This document shows positions 27,251 through 35,383 of a stretch of DNA of 64,000 nt, one piece after another. The position numbers and the translations under genes are program-made. The notes under the pieces were generated by a model. It was not told the origin of the DNA. It ran no database searches and worked only from the letters and a program-made list of their open reading frames with translations. The stretch comes from Acidimicrobiaceae bacterium. GTDB lineage: Bacteria > Actinomycetota > Acidimicrobiia > Acidimicrobiales > RAAP-2. Every line of letters starts with the position of its first letter. The first letter of the stretch is position 1. The stretch covers positions 40,653-104,652 of the forward strand of contig PLHF01000080.1 of the NCBI GenBank assembly GCA_003138855.1, in the 5' to 3' direction.

Positions 27251-28803
27251 GAGATCAGCGGCTCGGAGTCGACCGGTTGGAGGGGGAGCTCGACGACGAA
27301 CCTCGACCCGCGGCCCGGTGCGTCTTCGATCCACATCCGGCCGCCATGGAGCCGGACGTGCTCGGCCACCAGGGACAGCCCGAGACCGGTGCCCTGGCTG
27401 GAGGCCCGCTGGCCGGCCCGGCTTCCCCGGTAGAAGCGCTCGAACAGGTGCTGGCGCTCGTGCTCTGGGATCCCCGGTCCCCGATCCTCGACGATGACCC
27501 GGATGGTCCGAGGCGGCTCGGCGCCGGCGACGCCGGGGTGGCGCTCGACGATGACCCTGCTGACTCCTCCGGCGTAGAGCGAGGCGTTCTCGACCAGATT
27601 GGCCATGACCCGCTCGAACCTCCGCTTGTCGACCCGGAGCCGGAGGCCGGTGACGCCCTCACCGATCTCCACCGGAAAGGTGACCGCGGTCCGGTGGCCG
27701 TCGCCGCCGACGGGGGCGGACGCGGTGACCGACCGGCGGACCAGCTCCCCGGGGTCGACCTCGTCCAGCGAGAGCTCGGCGGAACCGGCGTCGAACCTCG
27801 AGATCTCCAGGAGGTCGTCCACCATGCGCGTGAACCGCCTCAGATCCCCGTCGAGCAGATCGAGGGCGCTCTGCGCTCGCGGGCCCAACTCGGCCCGGTG
27901 GCCCTCGAGCACGCCCACGGTTGCCGTGAGCGTGGTGAGCGGTGAGCGGAGCTCGTGGCTGACGTCCGAGGTGAACCTGGCCTCCCGTTCGATGCGGTCC
28001 TGCAGGTTCGCGGTCATCCGGTTGAACGCGGAGGCCAGTTCCTGGAGGTCGACGTCGTCGCCGACCTCCATCCGCGTGTCGAGCTCACCACCGGCGATGG
28101 CCACTGCGGCTTCGGTCACGTCGGAGAGCGGGCGTAGTGCACGAGAGCTGGCCCATCGTCCGACGGCGGCCCCGGCGAGGGTGGTGACCAGGGCGGCTGC
28201 GGCGAGTGCGAAGGCAAGGGCACGCAGCGTGCCGGCCAGCTCGTCCAACGAGAACACCTCGAAGTAGGTGGCGTGCACCGCTGGGAGCGGCACGCCGATC
28301 ACCAGTTGGGGAGTCCCGCCGAGGGAGAAGAGCTGGGAAGCCGGCGTGCCGGCCAGGACGAGGGCGCGCTCCTGGGCGGGGACGGCGCTCTGGCCCACAG
28401 AGATCGACGTTGCGTACCACTGGCCGCCGGCCTGCAGCACCGACCGTGATCCGGGCAGGGTGTCCACCGACGAGATCAACTGGTCGACCTGGGTACCGGG
28501 CGAGCGGAGCGCATTCTGGATCAACGAGGCGTTGGCGAAGGCCTGGCGTTGCGAAGCGGTCTGGCGCTCGTTGAGAAAGGTCTGGCGGGCGGCGAAGTAC
28601 GTGATGCCGGCCATCATGGTGGAGAGCGCAAAGGCGCCGATGGCAAATGCCGCAGTGACCCGGGCCCGGAGCCCTAATCCGCCCGACAGCCGGGTGCGGC
28701 GGGCTCTTCGGATCGGCCCTTGTGCCGAGTCGCCGGAGGGTCGGCCGGCGTCGTCACCGTTGGTGGGAGCTTCTGTCGCGGCCCGGTGCACCGCCTGGGC
28801 CAC
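27247..28803 (-). CDS. mtrB: Two-component sensor histidine kinase, MtrB-like
   Basis: The 518-residue protein has an N-terminal cytoplasmic basic tail, membrane helices at about 48-70 and 193-215 bracketing an extracellular sensor loop, and a HAMP region (about 216-268). The dimerisation box FTSDVSHELRSPLTTL has the phospho-acceptor His near 283. The ATP-binding domain has N-box LVENASLYA, G1 VEDRGPGIP and G2 GTGLGLSLV. GTG at 28803 lies three bases after the regulator stop. Assignment to MtrB rests on gene order with the regulator and a GerMN lipoprotein and on general architecture; the input signal is unknown. Confidence 0.85.
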   Translation of the reverse strand: MAQAVHRAATEAPTNGDDAGRPSGDSAQGPIRRARRTRLSGGLGLRARVTAAFAIGAFALSTMMAGITYFAARQTFLNERQTASQRQAFANASLIQNALRSPGTQVDQLISSVDTLPGSRSVLQAGGQWYATSISVGQSAVPAQERALVLAGTPASQLFSLGGTPQLVIGVPLPAVHATYFEVFSLDELAGTLRALAFALAAAALVTTLAGAAVGRWASSRALRPLSDVTEAAVAIAGGELDTRMEVGDDVDLQELASAFNRMTANLQDRIEREARFTSDVSHELRSPLTTLTATVGVLEGHRAELGPRAQSALDLLDGDLRRFTRMVDDLLEISRFDAGSAELSLDEVDPGELVRRSVTASAPVGGDGHRTAVTFPVEIGEGVTGLRLRVDKRRFERVMANLVENASLYAGGVSRVIVERHPGVAGAEPPRTIRVIVEDRGPGIPEHERQHLFERFYRGSRAGQRASSQGTGLGLSLVAEHVRLHGGRMWIEDAPGRGSRFVVELPLQPVDSEPLIS

Positions 28804-28806
28804 TGG

Positions 28807-29484
28807 TCAGACCGCCAGCTTGTAGCCCATGCCCCGGACGGTGAGGATGAAGCGGGGATTGGCCGGGTCGGGCTCGACTTTGGTGCGTAGCCGGCGTACG
28901 TGCACGTCGACGAGGCGCCCGTCGCCGAAGTAGTCGTAGCCCCAGACCCGCTCGAGGAGGTGCTCGCGGCTGAGCACCTTGCCCGGGTGGTCGGCCAACT
29001 CGCAGAGCAGCCGGAACTCGGTGCGGGTGCAGTGGACCTCCTGGCCGTCGCGGCGCACCACGCCGGCGTCCCGCTCGATCTCTACGTCGCCGAAGCTGAG
29101 TGCGGAGTCACCCGCGTCGGTGGGGCGCGACCGCCGGAGCAGGGCGCGGATCCGGGCCGCCAGCTCCTTGGCCACGAACGGCTTGGTGACGTAGTCGTCG
29201 GCGCCCGCCTCGAGGCCGGCGACGACGTCGTGGGTGTCGGAGCGGGCGGTCACCATGATGATGGGAACCGTGCTCTGGCGTCGCAGGGTCCGACAGGTCT
29301 CGAAACCGTCGATGCCCGGGAGCATCAGGTCGATGAGCACCAGCTCTGCCGGCTCCTCGGTGAAGCGGCTTGCTGCCTCCTCGCCGCTGGCCACATCCTC
29401 CACGGTGTAGCCCTCGTCCTCCAGGGCCAGCCGCATCGACGACCGGATCCGTTCGTCGTCCTCGACGATCAGGATGCGACTCAT
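28807..29484 (-). CDS. mtrA: Two-component response regulator, OmpR/MtrA-like
   Basis: The 225-residue protein has a receiver domain with acidic pocket VEDDE, phospho-acceptor Asp52 in LVLIDLMLPGIDGFE, the conserved VTKPF lysine, and a winged-helix DNA-binding domain (RTEFRLLCEL, LERVWGYDYFGDGRLVDVHV, RRLRTKVEPDPANPRF, LTVRGMGYKLAV). The C-terminal half is close in pattern to MtrA. It is the first gene of the trio regulator-kinase-lipoprotein, and a 17-bp palindrome covers its start codon. Confidence 0.88.
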   Translation of the reverse strand: MSRILIVEDDERIRSSMRLALEDEGYTVEDVASGEEAASRFTEEPAELVLIDLMLPGIDGFETCRTLRRQSTVPIIMVTARSDTHDVVAGLEAGADDYVTKPFVAKELAARIRALLRRSRPTDAGDSALSFGDVEIERDAGVVRRDGQEVHCTRTEFRLLCELADHPGKVLSREHLLERVWGYDYFGDGRLVDVHVRRLRTKVEPDPANPRFILTVRGMGYKLAV

Positions 29485-29497
29485 GATCCGATCATGA
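29481..29497 (-). promoter_or_regulatory. 17-bp perfect palindrome over the response-regulator start codon
   Basis: TCATGATC and GATCATGA flank a single central base. The start codon of the regulator gene (29484-29482) is inside the left arm, and a -10 like CATGAT falls within the palindrome six bases from the ATG. This is a good candidate operator, possibly for autoregulation. Confidence 0.45.
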
Positions 29498-29539
29498 CAC
29501 GGCCGGCCGTCCCCGGGAGGGCAGGTCGGCCGGGGCGGA

Positions 29540-31222
29540 TCAGGAGTTCAGCCAGATCTGGGTGGGCCAGATCGCCCCGCCGATCAACCCGAAGGCCTTA
29601 GCGCCGGTCGGCGTCGTCGGGTTGTCGAAGTTCTCGACTGTGGGCTGGGCTCCGATGGCCCAAACGGTGCGGTCGTACCAGACGTAGGGGATGTCGGAGC
29701 CCAGCAACTTGCTGACTTGCTGGTAGGCGGCGATCCGGTCCGACTTGTTCGGAGACTTGCGCCCCTGGAGCAGGGCCGTCTGCATGGCCGGGTCGGTGTT
29801 GCGGGCCATGTTGATCGAGAACCCCGGCGTGTTGGCGTTGGTCGGGCTCCAGAAGATGTAATTCATGTCCGGGTCGACCGCGCCGAACTGCCGCCACACC
29901 TGGGCCTGGAAGGTGCCCAGCAGGGCCGTGTTGATGATCTGGGCCTGCTGGATCGGGCTGAGGGTCACCGTGATGCCGGCCGTCTGCAGGGCCTGCTGCA
30001 GGTACTCGGCGATCCGGGTCGTGGTCGGGTCGGGCACATGGTTGACGGTGACCGACACCGGCTGGCCCGTCTCCTGCTGCGCCTCCTGGACGAGCTGCTT
30101 GGCCTTCGACACGTTGTAGACGGGGTAGCCGTTGTCGGCCACGTAGTAGGGCGAGTTGCTGGAGAAGGGCCCGTTCGAGGTGGGGAAGATCCCCTGGTCG
30201 ATCACCTTGACGTACTGGGCCGAGCTGATGGCGTAGGCCGTGGCCTGGCGCACCTTGAGGTTGTTGAACGGCGGCTTGTCCAGGTTGAGCAGGAGGCAGC
30301 CCATGTCCGATTCTCCGGCCACGTTGGTCGAGTCGTCGACATAGCCCAGTGACGTGTCGCTTCGGAGCGTACTGATCGCATTGGGGGTGTCCGAGTGCAT
30401 GATGTCGACCGATCCGGAGGTCAGACTGCTCAGCAGCTGGTCCGGGTCGGGAATCGGCTTGTAGGTGATGCTGTCCAGGTAGGGGTACCCCGACCGCCAG
30501 TAGTGAGGGTTCTTGGTGGCGGTGAAGTGGTCGTTCGGGACCCACTCCTGGAAGACGAACGGGCCGGTGCCGACCGGGTTGGTCTGGCTGTTCGAGTTGA
30601 GCCAGTTGGGCTCGGCGATGAAGGCGAACTGCCCGCCGATGCCACCGGTCAGGTAGTAGTCGAAGGGCACCCACGGCGACTTCATGATGATGGTCACCAC
30701 CAGAGGGCTGGTGACGGTGACGGTGTCGATGGTGGTGATGGCCGGGCCGGTGAGGGCCGACGCCTTGTGGGCCGCGAAGTTGGCGGCCACCGCGGCGGCG
30801 TCGCACGGGGAGCCGTTGTGGAAGACCAGGTTGGGCCGCATGGTGATGGTCCACACGGTGTAGTCGCCGTTCGGGGTGACCGACTGGGCCAGATAGGGCT
30901 GTGGGGTGCTGTCGGCGGCGAGGATCATCAGGGGGTCGAAGACCGTGCGGGCGTAGAGGATGCCGACCTCGTCGAACGTGCCCTGTGTCGGGGAGAAGCC
31001 CTTCTCCTCGGCGTCGACGCCGAAGACGAGCGCGCCACCGGGTTTCGGTGTGGCGGTCGAGACGCCGTTGGGGTGGGTCGCGATCGCTCCGGTCGTGGAG
31101 CTCGAGCCCGACCCCGAGCTGCAGGCGGCCAGCAGACCCCCCGAGGCGCCGATGGCGGCGATTCCCACTCCGGTGGCCGTCCCCCGCGCCAGAAACGAGC
31201 GTCGGTCGATTGGGTCAGACAT
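29540..31222 (-). CDS. ABC transporter substrate-binding lipoprotein, peptide/nickel (SBP_bac_5) family, copy 1
   Basis: The 560-residue product has a twin-arginine motif DRRSFLARG at residues 6-14, a hydrophobic core and a lipobox LAAC, so it is likely a Tat-exported lipoprotein. The body has family 5 features: VFDPLMILAADSTPQPYLAQS, TMRPNLVFHNGSPCDAAAV, NPVGTGPFVFQEW and YWRSGYPYLDSITYKPIPD. A GAGGGGG precedes ATG 31222. No permease or ATPase genes for this importer are nearby. It is a clear paralogue of the next gene, also 560 residues. Confidence 0.92.
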   Translation of the reverse strand: MSDPIDRRSFLARGTATGVGIAAIGASGGLLAACSSGSGSSSTTGAIATHPNGVSTATPKPGGALVFGVDAEEKGFSPTQGTFDEVGILYARTVFDPLMILAADSTPQPYLAQSVTPNGDYTVWTITMRPNLVFHNGSPCDAAAVAANFAAHKASALTGPAITTIDTVTVTSPLVVTIIMKSPWVPFDYYLTGGIGGQFAFIAEPNWLNSNSQTNPVGTGPFVFQEWVPNDHFTATKNPHYWRSGYPYLDSITYKPIPDPDQLLSSLTSGSVDIMHSDTPNAISTLRSDTSLGYVDDSTNVAGESDMGCLLLNLDKPPFNNLKVRQATAYAISSAQYVKVIDQGIFPTSNGPFSSNSPYYVADNGYPVYNVSKAKQLVQEAQQETGQPVSVTVNHVPDPTTTRIAEYLQQALQTAGITVTLSPIQQAQIINTALLGTFQAQVWRQFGAVDPDMNYIFWSPTNANTPGFSINMARNTDPAMQTALLQGRKSPNKSDRIAAYQQVSKLLGSDIPYVWYDRTVWAIGAQPTVENFDNPTTPTGAKAFGLIGGAIWPTQIWLNS

Positions 31223-31238
31223 ATTCCCCCTCAGGAAA

Positions 31239-31266
31239 GAGGCCGGCGGCGTCCGCCGTCGGCCTC
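31239..31266 (-). promoter_or_regulatory. Strong hairpin in the 5' region of binding-protein copy 1
   Basis: Outer arms of 7 bp (31239-31245 with 31260-31266) enclose a second 4-bp inverted repeat, giving a nearly complete 28-base fold 17 to 44 bases before the start codon. It may be an operator or an mRNA leader stem. The rest of the 308-bp gap 31223-31530 between the two binding-protein genes shows no ORF; a possible -10 (TAACGT on the minus strand) lies near 31330. Confidence 0.35.
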
Positions 31267-31530
31267 ACGCATGGAACGTTGCTGTCGGCGTGTTCCCCCT
31301 GAAGCCTGCATCGCCGGCGACGGGATGACGTTAGCCTTCCGACCGTCGTCGCGGGGGATTGGCCGTGGCGGGAGTTGCCCGCGGCCGAGGGGACGCGGGC
31401 CCCGGCTACCGGGCCGGCATCGCTCCCATGCGTCGGGGCGCGCGCCGATACCGGCTGGTCCATCGCCGGTCCGCCGGGGGGAACGGTGCGGTCCCGCCCC
31501 GGCCGTGCCGAGCGGATCGGCAGGGGACGG

Positions 31531-33213
31531 TCAGGAGCCGAGCCAGATCTGGGTGGGCCAGATCGCGCCGGTCACGAATCCGAAAGCCGGCTGTCCCGAC
31601 GGGGTGGTCGGATTGTTGAAGTTCTGCACGCTGGGCTGGGCGCCGCACGACCACACGGCCCGGGCCGTCCATGCGTAGGGGATGTCCGCACCCATGAGCC
31701 TGTTCACCTCCTGGTAGGCGGCGTCTCGGTCCGCCTGGACGGAGGACTGGCGGCCCTTCAGCAGGGCCGCCTCCAGGGCCGGGTCGTTGTTGCGGGCCAT
31801 GTTGATGGAGAACCCGGGGTTGATGGTGGTCGTGCTCCAGAAGATGTAGTTCAGGTCGGGGTCGATGGCGCCGAACTGTCGCCACACCGTGGCATCGAAC
31901 GTCCCGAGCAGGGCGTTGTTGATCTGCTGGTTCTGCAGGATGGGGTCGAGGGTCACCGTCATGCCCACCACCTGCAGTTGCTGTTGGAGGAACTCGGCGA
32001 TGAGCACCGTGCTGGCGTCGGGGGTGTGCTGGAGGGTCAAGGCCACCGGCTTGCCCGTCTCCTGGGCCACCTGTTGGACCAGCTGCCTCGCCCTGGCCGG
32101 GTTGGCCTTCGGATAGCCGTTGTCGGCGACGTAGTAGGGCGAGCTCTGGATGAAGGGTCCGTTGGACGTCGGATTGATCCCCTGGTTGATGACCTTGGTG
32201 TACTGCTCGGAGTTGATGGCCATGGCTGCCGCCTGGCGGGCCTTGGGGTTGTCGAAGGGCGGCTTGGCCAGGTTGAGCATCATGCAGTTCATGTCCGGCT
32301 CGCCGGCGACGTGGACGGTGTCGTCGATGTAGGCGAGGGAGGTGTCGCCGCGCAGGCCGGCGGTCACCACGGAGAGAGAGGAGTGGATGATGTCCACGCT
32401 GCCCGCCTTGAGGCTGTTGAGGAGCTGGTTGCCGTCGAGGATCGGCTTGTAGGTGATGCTGTCCAGGTAGGGGTAGCCCGACCGCCAGTAGTGGGGGTTC
32501 TTGGTGGCGGTGAAGTGGTCGTTGACGTTCCACTCCTGGAAGACGAAGGGGCCGGTGCCCACCGGGTGGGTCGTGCCCTGGGGGTTCTTGAGCATGCTGG
32601 GGGCGGCGATGAAGGCGATCTGCCCGCCGATGCCCCCGGCCAGGTAGTAGTCGAAGGGCACCCACGGCGATTTCATGGTCACCGTGACGACCAGCGGGCT
32701 GGTCACCGTGATGGTGTCGATGGTGGTCAGCGACTGGCCGGTGAGGAGCGAGTTCTTCTGGGCGTTGAAGTTGTAGGCCACCGCGGCGGCGTCACACGGT
32801 GTGTTGTCGTGGAAGAGCAGATTGGGGCGCATGGTGACGGTCCACACCGTGTAGTCGGCGTTGGCGGTGATGGACTGCGCCAGGTAGGGCTGGACCGACC
32901 CGTTGGCGGCCAAGATGGCCAGCGGGTCGAACACCGTGCGTGCGTACATGATGCCGGTGTTGTCGAAGGTGGCGGTGGTGGGGTCGAAGCCCTGTTCCTC
33001 GGCCTCGGTGCCGAACACCAGCGCCCCGCCGGCCTTGGGAGTGGCCGTGGAGATGCCGTCGGGATGACCGCTGACGCCCGAGGTCGTGGAGCTCGATCCC
33101 GAGCTCGAACTGCAGGCGGCCAACAGCCCGCCGGTGGTACCGACGGCGGCAAGGCCGACCCCGGCGACCGCTCCCCTGGCCAGAAACGAACGGCGGTCGA
33201 TTCGGTCGGACAT
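31531..33213 (-). CDS. ABC transporter substrate-binding lipoprotein, peptide/nickel (SBP_bac_5) family, copy 2
   Basis: Also 560 residues, with DRRSFLARG, lipobox LAAC, TMRPNLLFHDNTPCDAAAV, HPVGTGPFVFQEW and YWRSGYPYLDSITYKPILD. Large blocks align without gaps to copy 1 (for example SPLVVT, MKSPWVPFDYYL, GGIGGQ, HFTATKNPHYW), so the pair arose by tandem duplication. The two differ mostly in ligand-pocket regions and in the middle third, suggesting divergence in ligand. AAGGAG lies six bases before ATG 33213. The 216-bp space to the divergent xerC should hold promoters for both. Confidence 0.92.
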   Translation of the reverse strand: MSDRIDRRSFLARGAVAGVGLAAVGTTGGLLAACSSSSGSSSTTSGVSGHPDGISTATPKAGGALVFGTEAEEQGFDPTTATFDNTGIMYARTVFDPLAILAANGSVQPYLAQSITANADYTVWTVTMRPNLLFHDNTPCDAAAVAYNFNAQKNSLLTGQSLTTIDTITVTSPLVVTVTMKSPWVPFDYYLAGGIGGQIAFIAAPSMLKNPQGTTHPVGTGPFVFQEWNVNDHFTATKNPHYWRSGYPYLDSITYKPILDGNQLLNSLKAGSVDIIHSSLSVVTAGLRGDTSLAYIDDTVHVAGEPDMNCMMLNLAKPPFDNPKARQAAAMAINSEQYTKVINQGINPTSNGPFIQSSPYYVADNGYPKANPARARQLVQQVAQETGKPVALTLQHTPDASTVLIAEFLQQQLQVVGMTVTLDPILQNQQINNALLGTFDATVWRQFGAIDPDLNYIFWSTTTINPGFSINMARNNDPALEAALLKGRQSSVQADRDAAYQEVNRLMGADIPYAWTARAVWSCGAQPSVQNFNNPTTPSGQPAFGFVTGAIWPTQIWLGS

Positions 33214-33417
33214 GCACGCTCCTTAGAACTGCGGCCGACCACGTTCGTCATCGGCCACATGGGATCAACGCCGACGTAGCTGGCGACCCGCTCCTGGAAG
33301 CAACAACGGCAACCTTGTTCCGCGACGATAGCCCTCCCGCCGGCGGCGTGGGGAATCGCCTCCGCGGCCGACGGGAGCTGGGCGACGGGGGTCCGGGACG
33401 TCGCGCGGTCCGGCCGG

Positions 33418-33423
33418 TACTGT
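33418..33423 (+). promoter_or_regulatory. -10 box TACTGT of xerC
   Basis: TACTGT ends six bases before GTG 33430, matching the leaderless spacing. No convincing -35 box. Confidence 0.35.
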
Positions 33424-33429
33424 TTTCCC

Positions 33430-34311
33430 GTGACCTGGGAGATCGAAGCGTTCCGCCGGTCGGTCGGAGGCCTGTCCCCGGCATCGGTGCGCGCCTACTC
33501 CGGCGACGTCGAGCGGTTCGCCGGGTGGGCCGCCCGAGGCGGCGCAGAAGGACCGGCGGACGTCGACCGGATCGTGCTGCGACGGTACTTGGCCTTCCTG
33601 GCCACTCGGCGGTATTCGAAGGCCACCATCTCCCGCACCGCCGCCTCGCTACGCTCCTACTTCCAATGGTGCGCCCGGCGAGGCCTCGTCGGGACCGACC
33701 CCGCGGCCAGGCTGTCGGCCCCCTCGCCCGATTCCCGGCTGCCCCGGGTGCTCGGCCACGGTGAGCTGGACCGCCTCCTGGAGCCGGCGGCGGGGACGAC
33801 GACGGGCCCGTCGTCCGAGCTGGATCGGCGTGACGACGCCGTGCTGGAGCTGCTTTACGGAAGCGGCATGCGGGTTGCCGAGCTGTGCGGCCTCGACGTG
33901 GACGACGTGGACCTGGCCCGGCGGGTGGTCACCGTGACCGGCAAGGGCTCCAAGCAGCGGCAGGTGCTGATCCACGAACGGTGCGCCGATGTGCTCCGCA
34001 CCTGGTTGAATGGGCCCCGTTCCACGATGGTCACCCCTGCCGGCCCGGCAGCGGCGCTCTTCTATAACCGGAGGGGAAACCGCCTGGGACCCCGTGACGT
34101 CCGGCGGATCCTCGACCGCCGGTCGCCGGTCCCGACCCACCCCCACGCCCTCCGCCACAGCTTCGCCACCCATCTGCTGGACGGGGGCGCGGACCTCCGA
34201 GTGGTGCAGGAATTGCTGGGTCATGCCAGCTTGCAGACCACGCAGGTCTACACTCATGTGAGCAAGGAGCGCCTGCTTGCTGTCTACTCGGGGACGCATC
34301 CACGGGCCTAA
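33430..34311 (+). CDS. xerC: Tyrosine recombinase XerC
   Basis: Chromosome-dimer-resolving recombinase acting with XerD at dif. The 293-residue protein has an N-terminal SAM-like core-binding domain (about 1-95) and a catalytic domain with the full set of residues: Arg148 (GMRVAELCGL), Lys around 172 (GKGSKQR), His239 and Arg242 (HALRHSFATHLL), His265 (LLGHASL) and Tyr274 (TQVYTHVS). Length and the position before whiG-rpsB-tsf indicate a housekeeping XerC and not a phage or integron integrase. Confidence 0.92.
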   Translation: MTWEIEAFRRSVGGLSPASVRAYSGDVERFAGWAARGGAEGPADVDRIVLRRYLAFLATRRYSKATISRTAASLRSYFQWCARRGLVGTDPAARLSAPSPDSRLPRVLGHGELDRLLEPAAGTTTGPSSELDRRDDAVLELLYGSGMRVAELCGLDVDDVDLARRVVTVTGKGSKQRQVLIHERCADVLRTWLNGPRSTMVTPAGPAAALFYNRRGNRLGPRDVRRILDRRSPVPTHPHALRHSFATHLLDGGADLRVVQELLGHASLQTTQVYTHVSKERLLAVYSGTHPRA

Positions 34312-34319
34312 GGGGAATA

Positions 34320-35198
34320 TTGGCTACGCAACTGGACACGGCGGGACATGGCGTCGACGGGCTGTGGGCCGAGTACAAGAAGACCGGCGCCCGCGAGCTG
34401 CGCGACCAGCTGATCCTCCACTACGCGCCGGTCGTCAAGTATGTGGCCGGCCGTGTGTCGGTCGGGCTGCCCAGGCACGTGGACGAGGCGGACCTGAACA
34501 GCTACGGGATCATCGGCCTCATCGACGCCATCGAGCGGTTCGAGCCGCTCCGCAACATCAAGTTCGAGACGTATGCGATCCCACGCATCAAGGGAGCGAT
34601 CATCGACGAACTCCGCTCCATCGACTGGGTCCCGCGGTCGGTGCGGGCCAAGGCGCGTGCCGTCGAACAGTCATACTCCAAGCTGGAGGCGACTCTGCAC
34701 CGGACGCCCACCGACACCGAGGTCGCAGCGGACCTGGAGATGACCGACACCGAGTTCCAGACCGCACTCCGCAAGATCTCCTTCGTCGGCGTGGTCGCTC
34801 TCGACGAGGTCTTCCGCGGAGGAGACCGTTCGGATCGCTCGACCCTGGGGGAGACGCTCCCCGACAGCCATGCCGGGCCGGGGGACACCTTCGAGGTCAA
34901 AGAGACCAAGGAGGCCCTCATCCAGGCGGTCAGCCAGATGGCCGAGCGTGAGAAGACCGTCCTGACCCTGTACTACTACGAAGGTCTGACCCTGGCTGAG
35001 ATCGGGGACATCCTCGGTGTCACCGAGAGCCGTGTCTGCCAGATCCACACCAAGGCGGTGCTGCAGCTCCGGGCCAAGTTGGCCGACCGCCCCGAGGGCA
35101 CCGTTCGCCGCACCAAGGAGTCAGTGGCCAAGGTGGCTGCCGATGGCGCAGGCGGGGTCCCGGCGACCAAGCGGGTGTCCACCACCGCGTCCAGGTAG
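34320..35198 (+). CDS. whiG: RNA polymerase sigma factor, FliA/WhiG family
   Basis: Alternative sigma-28-type factor. The 292-residue protein has region 2 (LRDQLILHYAPVVKYVAGRV, GLIDAIERFEPLRNIKFETY, IDELRSIDWVPRSVRAKARA), region 3 (TLHRTPTDTEVAADLEM) and region 4 (EREKTVLTLYYYEGLTLAEI, LGVTESRVCQIHTKAVLQL). A Thr/Ala/Lys tail follows. TTG at 34320, eight bases after xerC, has AGGGGA just upstream, though spacing is tight. In streptomycetes WhiG controls early sporulation and likewise precedes rpsB; in flagellated actinobacteria the same family drives motility. No flagellar or spore genes are in the window. Confidence 0.9.
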   Translation: MATQLDTAGHGVDGLWAEYKKTGARELRDQLILHYAPVVKYVAGRVSVGLPRHVDEADLNSYGIIGLIDAIERFEPLRNIKFETYAIPRIKGAIIDELRSIDWVPRSVRAKARAVEQSYSKLEATLHRTPTDTEVAADLEMTDTEFQTALRKISFVGVVALDEVFRGGDRSDRSTLGETLPDSHAGPGDTFEVKETKEALIQAVSQMAEREKTVLTLYYYEGLTLAEIGDILGVTESRVCQIHTKAVLQLRAKLADRPEGTVRRTKESVAKVAADGAGGVPATKRVSTTASR

Positions 35199-35251
35199 GC
35201 CCGAGGCAACGCCAGAAACCTGCCGAGTGGAGCGTTCGGTCATCGAAGCAC

Positions 35252-35257
35252 TACTAT
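35252..35257 (+). promoter_or_regulatory. Possible -10 box of the rpsB operon
   Basis: TACTAT lies in the 185-bp gap between whiG and rpsB, 126 bases before the rpsB start. No good -35 box is seen at 16-18 bp. If used, the mRNA has a long 5' leader, in which S2-mediated feedback could act. A clear AAGGAG at 35371-35376 serves rpsB. Confidence 0.3.
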
Positions 35258-35383
35258 GGCGGGGCCTTTCCAACCGGCAAGGCAGACAAGCGGGATCTAT
35301 CACGCACCCGGCCGCGTCCACGGTCGCCCTGAAGTCGGGGGTGTTGTGGCCGGGGTGGAACAACCGTCACAAGGAGCAGTCAT

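Noticed and set aside
29540-33213. Two near-identical genes as a composite transposon
   Set aside because: No transposase, terminal inverted repeats or target duplications; simple tandem gene duplication explains them.
31375-33279. Long plus-strand open frame opposite the second peptide-binding protein
   Set aside because: The predicted product is Gly/Val/His/Asp-rich and low complexity, the usual antisense image of a GC-rich gene; the minus-strand gene has clear motifs.
33430-34311. Tyrosine recombinase as a sign of a mobile element or integron
   Set aside because: Size, full XerC motif set and position before whiG-rpsB-tsf mark it as housekeeping XerC. No attachment-site repeats, cassette array or phage genes are nearby.
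34320-35198. WhiG-family gene as proof of sporulation or motility
   Set aside because: The family serves either role in different lineages, and no spore or flagellar gene is present in this window.
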